Assembly (NCBI GenBank): GCA_944376335.1 | Contig: CALWCH010000008.1 | Span: 1-59,809 of the forward strand | Direction: 5' to 3' | Origin: an uncultured Clostridia bacterium | GTDB lineage: Bacteria > Bacillota > Clostridia > Christensenellales > Borkfalkiaceae | Length of the DNA stretch: 59,809 nucleotides | Shown here: positions 16,582 through 24,950 of the stretch, piece after piece | How positions within the stretch are numbered: the stretch's first letter is position 1 | Layout: the number at the start of each line of letters is the position of its first letter | Position numbers and translations under genes: made by a program | Notes under the pieces: model-generated | The model's database searches: none | What the model was told of the DNA's origin: nothing | Seen by the model: the letters and a program-made list of their open reading frames with translations, nothing else

Positions 16582-17541
16582 ATGAAGTACGTTTTTTTCG
16601 ACATCGAATGTGCCTGCGTCTTCAAGAACACGGCAAAAATTTGCGCCTTCGGGTATGTCATCACGGATGAGAATTTCAACGTCCTTAAAAAAGAGGACAT
16701 CCTCATCGACCCGAAGGGCAAGTTTCACCTCACCGACCGCAAGGGCGGCGAGGGGCTCGTGCTCCCGTATGAATACGAGGACTTCAAAAAGCATCCCGCA
16801 TTCCCCGCCGAATATCCGCGCATCAAGGCGCTTTTGGAGGACAAGGACGCCATCGTCTTGGGCCACGCGACCATGAACGACGTCAACTATTTAAACTTGG
16901 AGACCAAGCGCTACCGCCTCCCCGCCTTCCGCTTCGACTTCTACGACACGCAGTTCTTCTACATGAACACCCGCTCGGAATACACCCGTCAAGTAGGCCT
17001 CGGCCCGATGGCGGAGGAGCTGGGCGTCAAGTTTGTTCCCCACCGCGCCGCCGACGACGCCTACGCCACCATGCGCGTGTGCAGCGTGCTCTGCGCCGAG
17101 GAACAGACGAATGTCATGGGCCTCGTCCGCCGCTACGGCATCCGCGCGGGCAGGATCGGGGGCTATCAGATAAAGCCGTTGAGCTCCGTCGGGCTCAAGG
17201 CATACTTAAAAGAGCGCGACGAAGAGCGCGAGCGCCACGCGAAAGCGCACGAAGAATTTTACCGCTTCGTCAACAAGAAGATGCACCAGCGCCGCCCCAA
17301 GGGGGGCTCGCTCGAAGGAAAAGTGTTCTGCTTTTCCAAAGATATCGAGGACGACGTGGAGATCTCCCGCCGCCTCGTTGCCGCCATCTACGATTCGGGC
17401 GGCAAATACACCTCGCACCCCACCGAGTGCAACGTCTACATCGCCCGCGGCGAGGGCGGCCTGCGCTTCCAAAACGCGCTCACGGCGGGCGCGGCGTACA
17501 TCCCGCTCGAGCGCCTCACGGGCGCACTTGAAACCTCTTGA
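16582..17541 (+). CDS. DEDD 3'-5' exonuclease with a C-terminal BRCT-like domain
   Basis: 319 residues. Exo I is FDIEC (Asp7, Glu9), Exo II GHATMNDVNYL (about 94-104) and Exo III HRAADDAYATM (about 154-164), the DnaQ-like catalytic set that binds two metal ions. After a charged linker (205-240), residues 243-319 (GSLEGKVFCFSKDIEDD, then GGKYTSHPTECNVYIA) resemble a BRCT domain, a phosphopeptide- or DNA-end-binding fold. Together they suggest a repair or RNA/DNA trimming enzyme. It follows serS by eight bases with no strong ribosome site, so translation may be coupled. Confidence 0.8.
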   Translation: MKYVFFDIECACVFKNTAKICAFGYVITDENFNVLKKEDILIDPKGKFHLTDRKGGEGLVLPYEYEDFKKHPAFPAEYPRIKALLEDKDAIVLGHATMNDVNYLNLETKRYRLPAFRFDFYDTQFFYMNTRSEYTRQVGLGPMAEELGVKFVPHRAADDAYATMRVCSVLCAEEQTNVMGLVRRYGIRAGRIGGYQIKPLSSVGLKAYLKERDEERERHAKAHEEFYRFVNKKMHQRRPKGGSLEGKVFCFSKDIEDDVEISRRLVAAIYDSGGKYTSHPTECNVYIARGEGGLRFQNALTAGAAYIPLERLTGALETS

Positions 17542-17548
17542 CCTCACG

Positions 17549-17575
17549 GGCAGCCGCATGGCTGCCTTCTTTTTT
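17549..17575 (+). terminator. Terminator of the serS-exonuclease unit
   Basis: GGCAGCC stem, GCAT loop and its complement (17549-17566), then TTCTTTTTT. Confidence 0.88.
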
Positions 17576-17607
17576 GTGAGAAGGGCACGCTTGCCCGAAG
17601 GAGACCT

Positions 17608-18906
17608 ATGCAAGAGCTTCCCCAAGCCTTCCTCACCCGCATGCAGGGGGAGACGGACTTTCCCGCCTTTTTGCAAAGTTACAGTGAGCCCGCCCTCCAC
17701 GGCGTGCGCGTCAACGCGCTCAAACTCTCTTCGGAGGCGTTCCTATCGCTTTCTCCCTTCCTCTTAGACGGCGAAGTGCCGTGGGAGCCGCTCGGCTTCT
17801 ACACCCCCGAAGCGCGCGTCGGGGCATACATCGAGCACTTTGCAGGCCTTTTTTACAGTCAGGAGCCCTCGGCAATGTGCGCCGCCCCGCTCTTAGAGGT
17901 GAAGCCCTTTGAGCGCGTCCTCGACCTCTGCGCCGCCCCGGGCGGCAAGACGACGCAGCTCGCCTCGGCGATGAAAGGAGAGGGGATCCTCGTCGCCAAC
18001 GAGGTGATGCCCGACCGCGCCCGCATCTTGAGCCAGAACGTCGAGCGCATGGGCGTCAAAAACTGCGCCGTCATCTCCTGCCCCACGGCGGAGCTTGCCA
18101 AGGCGCTCCCCGCCTATTTCGACAAAGTCCTCGTCGACGCCCCCTGCTCGGGCGAGGGGATGTTCCGAAAGGACGAGAACGCCCGCGCGGAGTGGAGCGA
18201 GGAAGCTGTCTCCCGCTGCATCGCCCGCCAAAAAGAAATTTTAGAGGACGCGGCGAAGCTCTTAAAGCCGGGCGGCCGCATGGTGTATTCGACGTGCACC
18301 TTCTCCCGCGGCGAAAACGAGGGGCAAATGGAAGAGTTCCTTAATCGCCACCCCGAATTTATTCTTCTCGAGCAGCACCGCCTCATGCCGCATGAAGTAA
18401 AAGGGGAGGGGCACTTCGCGGCGCTCCTCGAAAAGCGTTCGGAGACGGACGAGCCGCACTTCAAACCCTTCCCCGTCCGAAGAGACGCTGAAGCCGAGAA
18501 GGCTTGGCGCGAATTTTCCTCGGGCTACTTCACAAAAGCCCCCGAAGGAACTTTGACAACGCTCCCCGACGGCAGAATATTCCTTCTCCCCGACGCACTT
18601 CCCGCCCTCCCCGGCCGCGTGCTGCGCGCAGGGGTAGAGCTCGGCGAATACAACGGCAAGCGCTTTACGCCCGCCCACGCCCTTGCGATGAGCGTCAAAC
18701 GGGGCGATGTCACCAACTTTGTCTCCCTCTCCCGCGCGGAAGCCGCAGCCTTTCTTCGCGGCGAGCAGCTCGATGCGCCCCCCGAAGCGGCGGACGGCTG
18801 GTGCGCCGTCGGCTTCGGCGACTACCCCTTAGGCGTCGGCAAGTGCGTGGGGGAAGCCCTCAAAAACCATCTCCCCAAGGGCCTCCGCGCCGCCAAACCC
18901 CTCTAA
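17608..18906 (+). CDS. RsmF/YebU-like rRNA cytosine-C5 methyltransferase
   Basis: 432 residues. The NOL1/NOP2/Sun core shows the SAM loop DLCAAPGGKTTQLA (about 108-121), motif IV DAPCSGEGMF with one catalytic cysteine (about 173-182) and motif VI YSTCTFS with the nucleophile (about 230-236). The last 120 residues form the extra RNA-binding/PUA-like module of the RsmF group. It should methylate C5 of a cytosine in 16S rRNA; the exact position is not readable. AAGGAGA precedes ATG. Confidence 0.88.
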   Translation: MQELPQAFLTRMQGETDFPAFLQSYSEPALHGVRVNALKLSSEAFLSLSPFLLDGEVPWEPLGFYTPEARVGAYIEHFAGLFYSQEPSAMCAAPLLEVKPFERVLDLCAAPGGKTTQLASAMKGEGILVANEVMPDRARILSQNVERMGVKNCAVISCPTAELAKALPAYFDKVLVDAPCSGEGMFRKDENARAEWSEEAVSRCIARQKEILEDAAKLLKPGGRMVYSTCTFSRGENEGQMEEFLNRHPEFILLEQHRLMPHEVKGEGHFAALLEKRSETDEPHFKPFPVRRDAEAEKAWREFSSGYFTKAPEGTLTTLPDGRIFLLPDALPALPGRVLRAGVELGEYNGKRFTPAHALAMSVKRGDVTNFVSLSRAEAAAFLRGEQLDAPPEAADGWCAVGFGDYPLGVGKCVGEALKNHLPKGLRAAKPL

Positions 18907-18923
18907 CTTCATATCGACGCGCG

Positions 18924-18954
18924 GCGGCGGGCCATTCGGCCCGCCGCTCTTGTC
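18924..18954 (+). terminator. Terminator of the RNA methyltransferase gene
   Basis: A perfect 10-bp GCGGCGGGCC stem with an ATTC loop (18924-18947), followed by TCTTGTCT. Confidence 0.8.
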
Positions 18955-18994
18955 TATCCCAAGCACACTCCATGTGCTCAACGGTTTTTTATTC

Positions 18995-19045
18995 ATCAAA
19001 ACAACTAAGAAAGCATATAAGTATTGACGCCTTTGAAAAATTATA
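18995..19045 (+). repeat. Imperfect direct repeat, left copy (51 bp)
   Basis: Matches 19900-19950 at 42 of 51 positions, including the block GTATTGACGCCT. The right copy is the working promoter of the Fic gene. Here the -10 equivalent is TTATTT, so this copy looks like a decayed promoter. It sits at the 3' end of the protease gene and marks one edge of an AT-rich island. Confidence 0.75.
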
Positions 19046-19046
19046 T

Positions 19047-19814
19047 TTATTTTTGGTCGGCGGCATCATTTAAGGCTTTTGTCCTCTTTACGCCTATCAG
19101 CCAAAACGCAACTGCGGTTGCCGTCATAATTATGACTCCCGCAATAAGTACGACATTTAGCTTTAATACGAAAGATGACATCAAAACATTTATAAGTCCG
19201 TGAAATAGCATGCAGAGGGGAATATTTCCGGAGCGTTCATATATTATTCCCAGCCAAAAACAGAGAAATACTCCCAAAGTCGCCTGCAACCAAAAAGGTA
19301 TCGATTGATTTGGATGCCCTTCGATAAACCAAAGGGGAAGATGCCAAAGCGCCCATATCGCGCCGCAGGCAAGAGCAGCAAGGGGAAATGATAATTTCTT
19401 TGCTAAATAAGGCTGCAACACGCCGCGCCAGCCAAGTTCTTCCTCGCCGCCGTAAATAAATGTAGAGCCGAGCAATGTAATAAAAAAGTTGAGAGCCGTC
19501 ATCTGAGGATTCCATTCCATAGACGAAAGTCCAAAAGTCAAGACTGCCAAAGCAACGAATAGAACAAATATCCATATCCCGTGTTGTTTATACGAAAATA
19601 AAAATTTTTTCAACGAGCTGAAATAATGTTTTCTTTCAATGCACAACAGTGCCGAAATGGCCGGACCAAAATTACCAATTATATATATGATGGTCGTTAA
19701 AACATCCCCATACACAAAATCGGTGTAAGCAACAAGCGCAGCCACACACCACCAACAGCTGTATGTTATGGCAAAAGCAATTATAATGTATCTAATGACT
19801 ATTTTTATGTTCAT
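19047..19814 (-). CDS. CPBP-family intramembrane metalloprotease
   Basis: 255 residues from the ATG at 19814; the longer frame would start upstream of the promoter. About seven or eight membrane helices carry the family motifs: EEELGWRG (catalytic Glu pair and Arg), HLPLWF and HGLINV (metal-binding His). These CAAX/Abi-type proteases act in the membrane, and bacterial members include bacteriocin-immunity and phage-defence proteins. The gene is clearly AT-richer than its surroundings and lies between two imperfect copies of a 51-bp sequence, suggesting transfer. The -10 box ends six bases before ATG, so the mRNA may be leaderless. Confidence 0.82.
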   Translation of the reverse strand: MNIKIVIRYIIIAFAITYSCWWCVAALVAYTDFVYGDVLTTIIYIIGNFGPAISALLCIERKHYFSSLKKFLFSYKQHGIWIFVLFVALAVLTFGLSSMEWNPQMTALNFFITLLGSTFIYGGEEELGWRGVLQPYLAKKLSFPLAALACGAIWALWHLPLWFIEGHPNQSIPFWLQATLGVFLCFWLGIIYERSGNIPLCMLFHGLINVLMSSFVLKLNVVLIAGVIIMTATAVAFWLIGVKRTKALNDAADQK

Positions 19815-19820
19815 ATAAGT

Positions 19821-19849
19821 ATTATAGCACAAACATAAAATTATGTCAT
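19821..19849 (-). promoter_or_regulatory. Promoter of the CPBP protease, leaderless arrangement
   Basis: ATGACA (19849-19844), 17-nt spacer and TATAAT (19826-19821). The expected start site falls on or beside the ATG at 19814. Confidence 0.6.
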
Positions 19850-19899
19850 CCTCTTTTCTATACCAGCTCACGCCACGATGCCAAATAGAATTGAAACAT

Positions 19900-19950
19900 A
19901 TCAAAACAATCAAGTAAACATACAGGTATTGACGCCTCTGAGAAATTATG
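19900..19950 (+). repeat. Imperfect direct repeat, right copy (51 bp)
   Basis: Partner of 18995-19045 (42/51 identical, 905 bases apart). It contains the -35 box of the Fic promoter and ends just before its -10 box. Confidence 0.75.
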
Positions 19951-19957
19951 CTATAAT
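19929..19957 (+). promoter_or_regulatory. Promoter of the Fic gene
   Basis: TTGACG at 19929-19934, 17-nt spacer and TATAAT at 19952-19957. It excludes the in-frame upstream ATG at 19878. Confidence 0.82.
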
Positions 19958-19985
19958 AGGGATAAGTAAGATCATGAGGTCAATT

Positions 19986-20972
19986 ATGGATAAATATGTT
20001 CCGCCCTACGACATTACCGAAGAGATGCTGGAATTAACATCGGAAATCACGGAAGATCTGGGAAAGCTCAGCAATGTAAACGATTTGGAAAGACTGCCGC
20101 GTCTGCGCAGAGTAAACCGCATCAAGTCCATTCAATCGTCGCTCGCCATCGAAAACAACACGCTCTCTCTGGAGCAGGTAACGGACGTTATAAACGGCAA
20201 GCGCGTTTTAGGCCCGCAGGACGATATCCTCGCCGTAAAAAACGCATTCGCCGTCTATAAGATGCTTCCCTCTCTCGATCCGTTCTCTTTGGACGATCTG
20301 AAGAAAGCACACGGCGTGATGATGAACGGGCTTGTCGAAGGCGCGGGCGAACTGCGCACAAGCTCTGTCGGCGTTATAAATGAACAGGGAAAAGTCATTC
20401 ACGTTGCGCCGCCGCACGGTATGGTGAAGGGACTTATGGAACAGCTGTTCGATTGGCTGAAGTCGAGCAAGACGCAAATGCTCATTCGTTCGAGCATATT
20501 CCACTATGAATTTGAATTTATCCACCCATTTATGGACGGTAACGGCAGAACGGGAAGGTTATGGCAGACGGCACTGCTCGCAAGTTGGAAGCCGATATTT
20601 GAATGGATCCCTGTCGAGAGCATCATCAAAGATCATCAGCAGGAATATTATCGCGCGATCGGGCTTTCGACGGCGGAAGGCAAATCAAACCGCTTCATCC
20701 TGTTCATGCTCGGCGTCATCAAAAAAGCGGTATCCGAACTTGCAAGGGATACTCGCAATCATCAGAGCCATATCAGCAATCAGATCAAAGCACTGATGTC
20801 TGTCATCGAAACCTACCCCATGTCCGCCGTGGAACTGATGGAAAAACTCGGTTTAAAGTCGCGCGTGACGTTCCGAAAAAATTATATACAACCGGCATTG
20901 GAAGCCGGGCTCATTGCCATGACAGATCCCGATACCCCGACGAATCGCAATCAAAGATATTATAAGGTCTGA
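19986..20972 (+). CDS. Fic family protein, class II autoinhibited
   Basis: 328 residues. I chose the ATG at 19986 because GAGGT lies five bases upstream and the promoter at 19929-19957 excludes the earlier start. It has the full Fic active-site loop HPFMDGNGRTGR (180-191), so AMP transfer to a protein hydroxyl is expected. An N-terminal inhibitory helix matches [ST]xxxE[GN] (Ser52 to Asn57, SLAIEN), which keeps the enzyme off until the Glu moves. A C-terminal winged-helix-like part (about 250-328) may bind DNA or the target. AT-rich like the neighbouring protease and unlike the rest of the window. No separate antitoxin is seen. Confidence 0.9.
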   Translation: MDKYVPPYDITEEMLELTSEITEDLGKLSNVNDLERLPRLRRVNRIKSIQSSLAIENNTLSLEQVTDVINGKRVLGPQDDILAVKNAFAVYKMLPSLDPFSLDDLKKAHGVMMNGLVEGAGELRTSSVGVINEQGKVIHVAPPHGMVKGLMEQLFDWLKSSKTQMLIRSSIFHYEFEFIHPFMDGNGRTGRLWQTALLASWKPIFEWIPVESIIKDHQQEYYRAIGLSTAEGKSNRFILFMLGVIKKAVSELARDTRNHQSHISNQIKALMSVIETYPMSAVELMEKLGLKSRVTFRKNYIQPALEAGLIAMTDPDTPTNRNQRYYKV

Positions 20973-21170
20973 GCATTTTACGATCATAAAGGAGAAGATT
21001 TCACAATATTTACGGAAATAATTCAATTAAAAAAATATCGGTATATGATATTAAAATTCTTTATACAAAGACTGAGTGTAAAACGTACGGCATACTAAAA
21101 GTAAAAGTGTCCATAATTCTAAACGAATGGAGTATTTTTTTAATACCACATCGGCAAAAGCCTATTTTTG

Positions 21171-21200
21171 AACCCCCGGACGATCCGGGGGTTCTCTTTA
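21171..21200 (+). terminator. Terminator downstream of the Fic gene
   Basis: A perfect 9-bp AACCCCCGG stem (21171-21179 with 21185-21193), then CTCTTTA. The AT-rich bases between the Fic stop (20972) and here contain no gene I can support. Confidence 0.75.
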
Positions 21201-21203
21201 GCC

Positions 21204-21235
21204 AAAAAAAGAGGCTCCCCGTCGGGAACCTCTTT
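21204..21235 (-). terminator. Terminator of the third giant lipoprotein
   Basis: A 12-bp stem with one mismatch (21208-21219 with 21224-21235). On the minus strand it ends in seven T, just after the stop at 21246. Confidence 0.85.
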
Positions 21236-21245
21236 GTTTCAGACC

Positions 21246-24200
21246 TTAGTCGTTGTAAGGATCGTTTTCATCCTTGGGCGTCTCGGTTTTTTCGGGCTTC
21301 TCTTCCTTCTTGGGCGACTTTCTCACCTGAGGGGGAAGGGGACGCACCACGGGCGTGCTCTCTGCCTTGATGCGCTGCTTGCGGCTGCGCTTCTCGAGCG
21401 CACGTCTCACGATGACGAGCACGATCACGGCAACCAGCACGACTGCAAGCACACCCGAGGAGATGAGCAGCCAGACGTTGTTGTCCGTCGTGGTCGTCGT
21501 GTCCGTATCGCTGTCCGTGTCGTCGCCGCCGAGGTCATCCGCTTCCACGGTCACATCGGTCGCCGTGTAGTCGAGGAAGAAGGAGTAGGCGGGGCTGCCC
21601 GTTGCAAGGCCGTTGCTGTCATCCCAGTAGAGGTAGACAAGCTGTTCGGAGTAGCCGGACTGCGCATAGGAACCGTAGGGATTGCCGAGCTCGTCCTCAT
21701 CCTGCGTCGCGTCGTAGCGCATGTAGCTCGTCGCGTCGTAGAAGGTGAAGGTGTAGTAGAGGGCAACGGCGGAGTCCTCGATGTTGTCGTCCTCGCCAAT
21801 GCCGGCAGCCTGCTTGATCTCGTCAAGCGCCTCATCGCGGAGCGTATCGTAGTCGCTCGTCGATTCGTTCGCATAGTTGTCGAAGATGACATAGCTGCCC
21901 GCGGGGTTCTTTTCGGAGCCGTCGCGCGAACCGCTCCACACTTCCAGGCGGTAGCTCTTCGCGTCGCTGCCCGCGCGGAGGTAGAAGCTCACGTCCACCC
22001 ACTCGCCCGCGGCAGCCGCGCCGTCGATCTCAATGACCGCAGAGGGGAGCGCCGTGTTCCTGAAGTCGTAACGGGTGATGTTCTCGCCGTCCGCCTCGGT
22101 GGGAAGGCAGGTGACTTCGGTGGAGTAGGTGTCCGTCTCCAAATCGTAGTAGGCGTACGTCTTGCCGTCATGCACCCAGAAGGCAATGGTGCCGTCCTTC
22201 GTCACATAGTGGCCTTCGTCGTCGGTGTCGTAGTTATAAAGGTTCGCGTAGTAAGTGCCGCTCGTGTCTCCCACGCGGGTATAGAGCCCGTTGTCGCCGA
22301 GGGTAAAGAGAACGTCGGTGTCCTCGTCGAAGTCCTCATCGGCGGGGTCGATGCGGCAGATGTTGCCGTCGTCGTCATACCAATAGGTGACGAGAGGGGT
22401 GTCGATGGAGAGGGCAGAGCCCATTGCCGAGGACTCGGTCGTATCCGTAAGGATGATATACGCCTTGGCGTCCTCGGAGAGGCGCACGCGCATGGAGACG
22501 CGCTGAGCGCTGTCTGCCGAGAGCGAGATGTCGTCCGAGATAAAGCCGTAGGACGCCTCTTCGCCGTTTGCGATCACAAGCGGGCGGTTGGCGTTCCCGA
22601 AGAGGCTCGTCCACCATTCGTCGCCGTCAGAGGCATAGGCGTTGAGGATGCTTCTCCACGCTTCCTCGGAGGCGTAGTAGTTGTCCGCATACTCTGCATC
22701 GAGAAGGCCCGCATACACATTTTCGGGCTTGACGTTGGAGACGCCGCCCTCGGGCATCACCGCCGTGCTGCCGCCCAAAGTGCCCGTAAAGGAAGCGGGC
22801 AGGGCGGGGCGGTGCTCGATGTCGCCGCGCGCCGTCACCGAAACTTCGTCAAAGGCGCTCGTGTTGTCGGCTCTCCCCGTCAAAGAGACCTTCACCGCGC
22901 GGTCGCCCGTCGATGCGTAGCTGTATTCCGTGCGCGTCAAAGGCTTGGTCTCAAAGTTGGTGAAGGCGGCATAGCCGTCCGAATAGTCATAGCGTTCGGA
23001 GGAGACGATGCTCGTCGGGCCGTAGGTAAACTCGATGTGACAGGTCTTCTCTTCGTCCGTGTCATTTTCAAGGAAGAAGAAGCACTGCACCCAGCCGTCG
23101 TAAATATCCTTGTTCTCGTCGTCGATGTCGACGGTATCGACGGTGTTGGAGTCGAACGCGGTGAGGGAGGTGCGGTTCTCGCCGTCCACGAGCGTCGCAT
23201 TCGCGCCCGTAAGGCCGTTTGCGATCTCGCTCGTCTTCGCAAAGAAGGAGACGAGCATCCTTTCGCCTGCGGCAAGGGTGATGTCGCCCGTCTTCGCGGT
23301 GTAAGCGGCGCCGTTCGCGGAAAGGAGCATCAAGATGTCCCCGTCCTCGCCGAAGGGATAATTTTCGTCAAGGTCGTTCTTATAGACGTTCTGCAGATAG
23401 CGGTTTTCGCTTGCCGCCATCTCCGAAAGGGGAAGCAGCGCCTTCACGTTCTCGTCGCTGTCGCCCAAAGAGGAATGGATGCTCTCGGAGGTGTACGTCT
23501 TGCTGCCCGAAACTTCGCTCGTGAGCGAGAAGGCAACGTCGTCAAGCAGAGATGCCGCCGCATCGAAGCCCGCATACAGGTCAAGCGCAAAGGTGCTGCC
23601 CGTCACGGTGTCCATATCGAAGATCTTCTCGTCCTCCAGGGAGTTGACCGTGCAGGTGTTCCACTCGTCGGAGTACGCCTCTTCGTATGCCTCGGCCGTG
23701 ATGACCTCGCACGCAACGTCGTCGAAGAAGGCATAGCCATTGACGTTCTCATAGCGGTCGGAGGAAGTGCCCTGGCCGAGGCCGAGGACAACGGTAAAGG
23801 TGGTCTCTGCAAAGGTGCTCGCGCGCACATACACGGTGTATTCCTGCCACTCGCCCTTTGTATTGATGTTCTTGATCTGCATCTGGTCGAGCGTCGTGCC
23901 GCCCACGGTGTTGGTGATGCCGATATAGGCGCCGCCGCGCTGCGTCACTTCCGTCGACTCGTTCTCGGAGTAGTAGTGCTCAAGGTTGTCCGTGCGCACC
24001 CAAACGGAGAGCTTTGCCGCCGTCCCCGCAGAAAGGGTGATGGTCGTGCTCGAGGTGTAGCGCTGTGCCGTGCCGAGGACGTTCTCGCTCGTCCTCCTGT
24101 TGTGGATCATGAGGACGCTCGTCTCGTCGTCCGCCACGCCCTCGTGCAGCGTGATGCCGTCCTGCCCGAGATCCTCTGCAAGATACTGCACGTCCTCGAA

Positions 24201-24746
24201 TTCCACGGAATAGCTGTAGTCTTGAAAGAGCTCCGCCTCTGCGGAATCGCTGTCGAGGTCGTCGATCTCATCCTCATAGATGGTGAGGAAGTTGAGGCGG
24301 TCGTATGCGGAGACGTTTTCATCCTCCCAGTGCGCGACGGCCTCGGCGATGGACTCAAACGTCGTCACTTCCTCGTCGTCCTTCGTATAGGTCCTAAAGG
24401 GGTAGCCGCCCGTGCGCGTATAGTAAGCCCAGTCAGCCGTGTTGATGATGCCCGAGGACGTATCCGAGGTGGGCGAACCCGCCGTAAACGACCAGTTTGT
24501 GGGCGAATTGATGACGCCGTGCCTGTCGATGAGCTCTTCAACGTCCTTGTCGGAATAAAATTCAAAGTTGCCGTTTCTGAGGAGCTGCGTATCGGTGGCG
24601 GAGACGGTCGTGTCCTCGTCCTCCGGATCCTCGGTGTCCTCCGTGCAGGCGGTGAGGATGCCCATGGAGAGCGTCGTCGCGACCGTGAGCGAGAGCACGG
24701 ACAAGACGTATTTTCTCCACGTTTCCTTGCGATTGTTTTTAGCCAT
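21246..24746 (-). CDS. Giant lipoprotein with a second, C-terminal membrane anchor
   Basis: 1166 residues. The signal peptide ends in ILTAC (Cys34), so a lipid anchor is expected. Yet residues of about 1088-1112 form a strong membrane helix (WLLISSGVLAVVLVAVIVLV) followed by a basic, proline- and lysine-rich cytoplasmic tail of about 50 residues. The extracellular part begins with a carbohydrate-binding-like block (LLRNGNFEF, SPTNWSF) and has several jelly-roll-like repeats with FFDDVACEV, WVQCFFFLEN and WVDVSFYLRAG patterns. No catalytic motif is evident. AAGGGTG lies before ATG; consensus promoter upstream, terminator downstream. A glycan-binding surface role is inference. Confidence 0.85.
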   Translation of the reverse strand: MAKNNRKETWRKYVLSVLSLTVATTLSMGILTACTEDTEDPEDEDTTVSATDTQLLRNGNFEFYSDKDVEELIDRHGVINSPTNWSFTAGSPTSDTSSGIINTADWAYYTRTGGYPFRTYTKDDEEVTTFESIAEAVAHWEDENVSAYDRLNFLTIYEDEIDDLDSDSAEAELFQDYSYSVEFEDVQYLAEDLGQDGITLHEGVADDETSVLMIHNRRTSENVLGTAQRYTSSTTITLSAGTAAKLSVWVRTDNLEHYYSENESTEVTQRGGAYIGITNTVGGTTLDQMQIKNINTKGEWQEYTVYVRASTFAETTFTVVLGLGQGTSSDRYENVNGYAFFDDVACEVITAEAYEEAYSDEWNTCTVNSLEDEKIFDMDTVTGSTFALDLYAGFDAAASLLDDVAFSLTSEVSGSKTYTSESIHSSLGDSDENVKALLPLSEMAASENRYLQNVYKNDLDENYPFGEDGDILMLLSANGAAYTAKTGDITLAAGERMLVSFFAKTSEIANGLTGANATLVDGENRTSLTAFDSNTVDTVDIDDENKDIYDGWVQCFFFLENDTDEEKTCHIEFTYGPTSIVSSERYDYSDGYAAFTNFETKPLTRTEYSYASTGDRAVKVSLTGRADNTSAFDEVSVTARGDIEHRPALPASFTGTLGGSTAVMPEGGVSNVKPENVYAGLLDAEYADNYYASEEAWRSILNAYASDGDEWWTSLFGNANRPLVIANGEEASYGFISDDISLSADSAQRVSMRVRLSEDAKAYIILTDTTESSAMGSALSIDTPLVTYWYDDDGNICRIDPADEDFDEDTDVLFTLGDNGLYTRVGDTSGTYYANLYNYDTDDEGHYVTKDGTIAFWVHDGKTYAYYDLETDTYSTEVTCLPTEADGENITRYDFRNTALPSAVIEIDGAAAAGEWVDVSFYLRAGSDAKSYRLEVWSGSRDGSEKNPAGSYVIFDNYANESTSDYDTLRDEALDEIKQAAGIGEDDNIEDSAVALYYTFTFYDATSYMRYDATQDEDELGNPYGSYAQSGYSEQLVYLYWDDSNGLATGSPAYSFFLDYTATDVTVEADDLGGDDTDSDTDTTTTTDNNVWLLISSGVLAVVLVAVIVLVIVRRALEKRSRKQRIKAESTPVVRPLPPQVRKSPKKEEKPEKTETPKDENDPYND

Positions 24747-24763
24747 ATAACACCCTTTTTAAA

Positions 24764-24792
24764 GTTATACTCGGGCAAAGGAAGCTTTTCAA
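24764..24792 (-). promoter_or_regulatory. Promoter of the third giant lipoprotein
   Basis: TTGAAA (24792-24787), a 17-nt spacer and TATAAC (24769-24764), about 18 bases before the ATG at 24746. Confidence 0.75.
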
Positions 24793-24950
24793 AGAGAGCC
24801 CCTTCAGCCCATTCTTGCAATAGCACTATTTTACAAGAAATCGCGCCGAGAGGCAAGCATTTCTGCATGAAAACGCGAAAAAAGGGGTAATTTTTTTTGA
24901 ACGCTCACAAACTGATAAAAATCGGGCGCAAATGCCCGAAGGGGGGCAGC

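Noticed and set aside
21168-24890. A 1240-codon open frame on the plus strand opposite the third giant lipoprotein
   Set aside because: It has no ribosome site, low-complexity Arg/Val/Gly/His-rich sequence and no known fold. The opposite strand has a signal peptide, promoter and terminator. It arises from GC-biased third positions.
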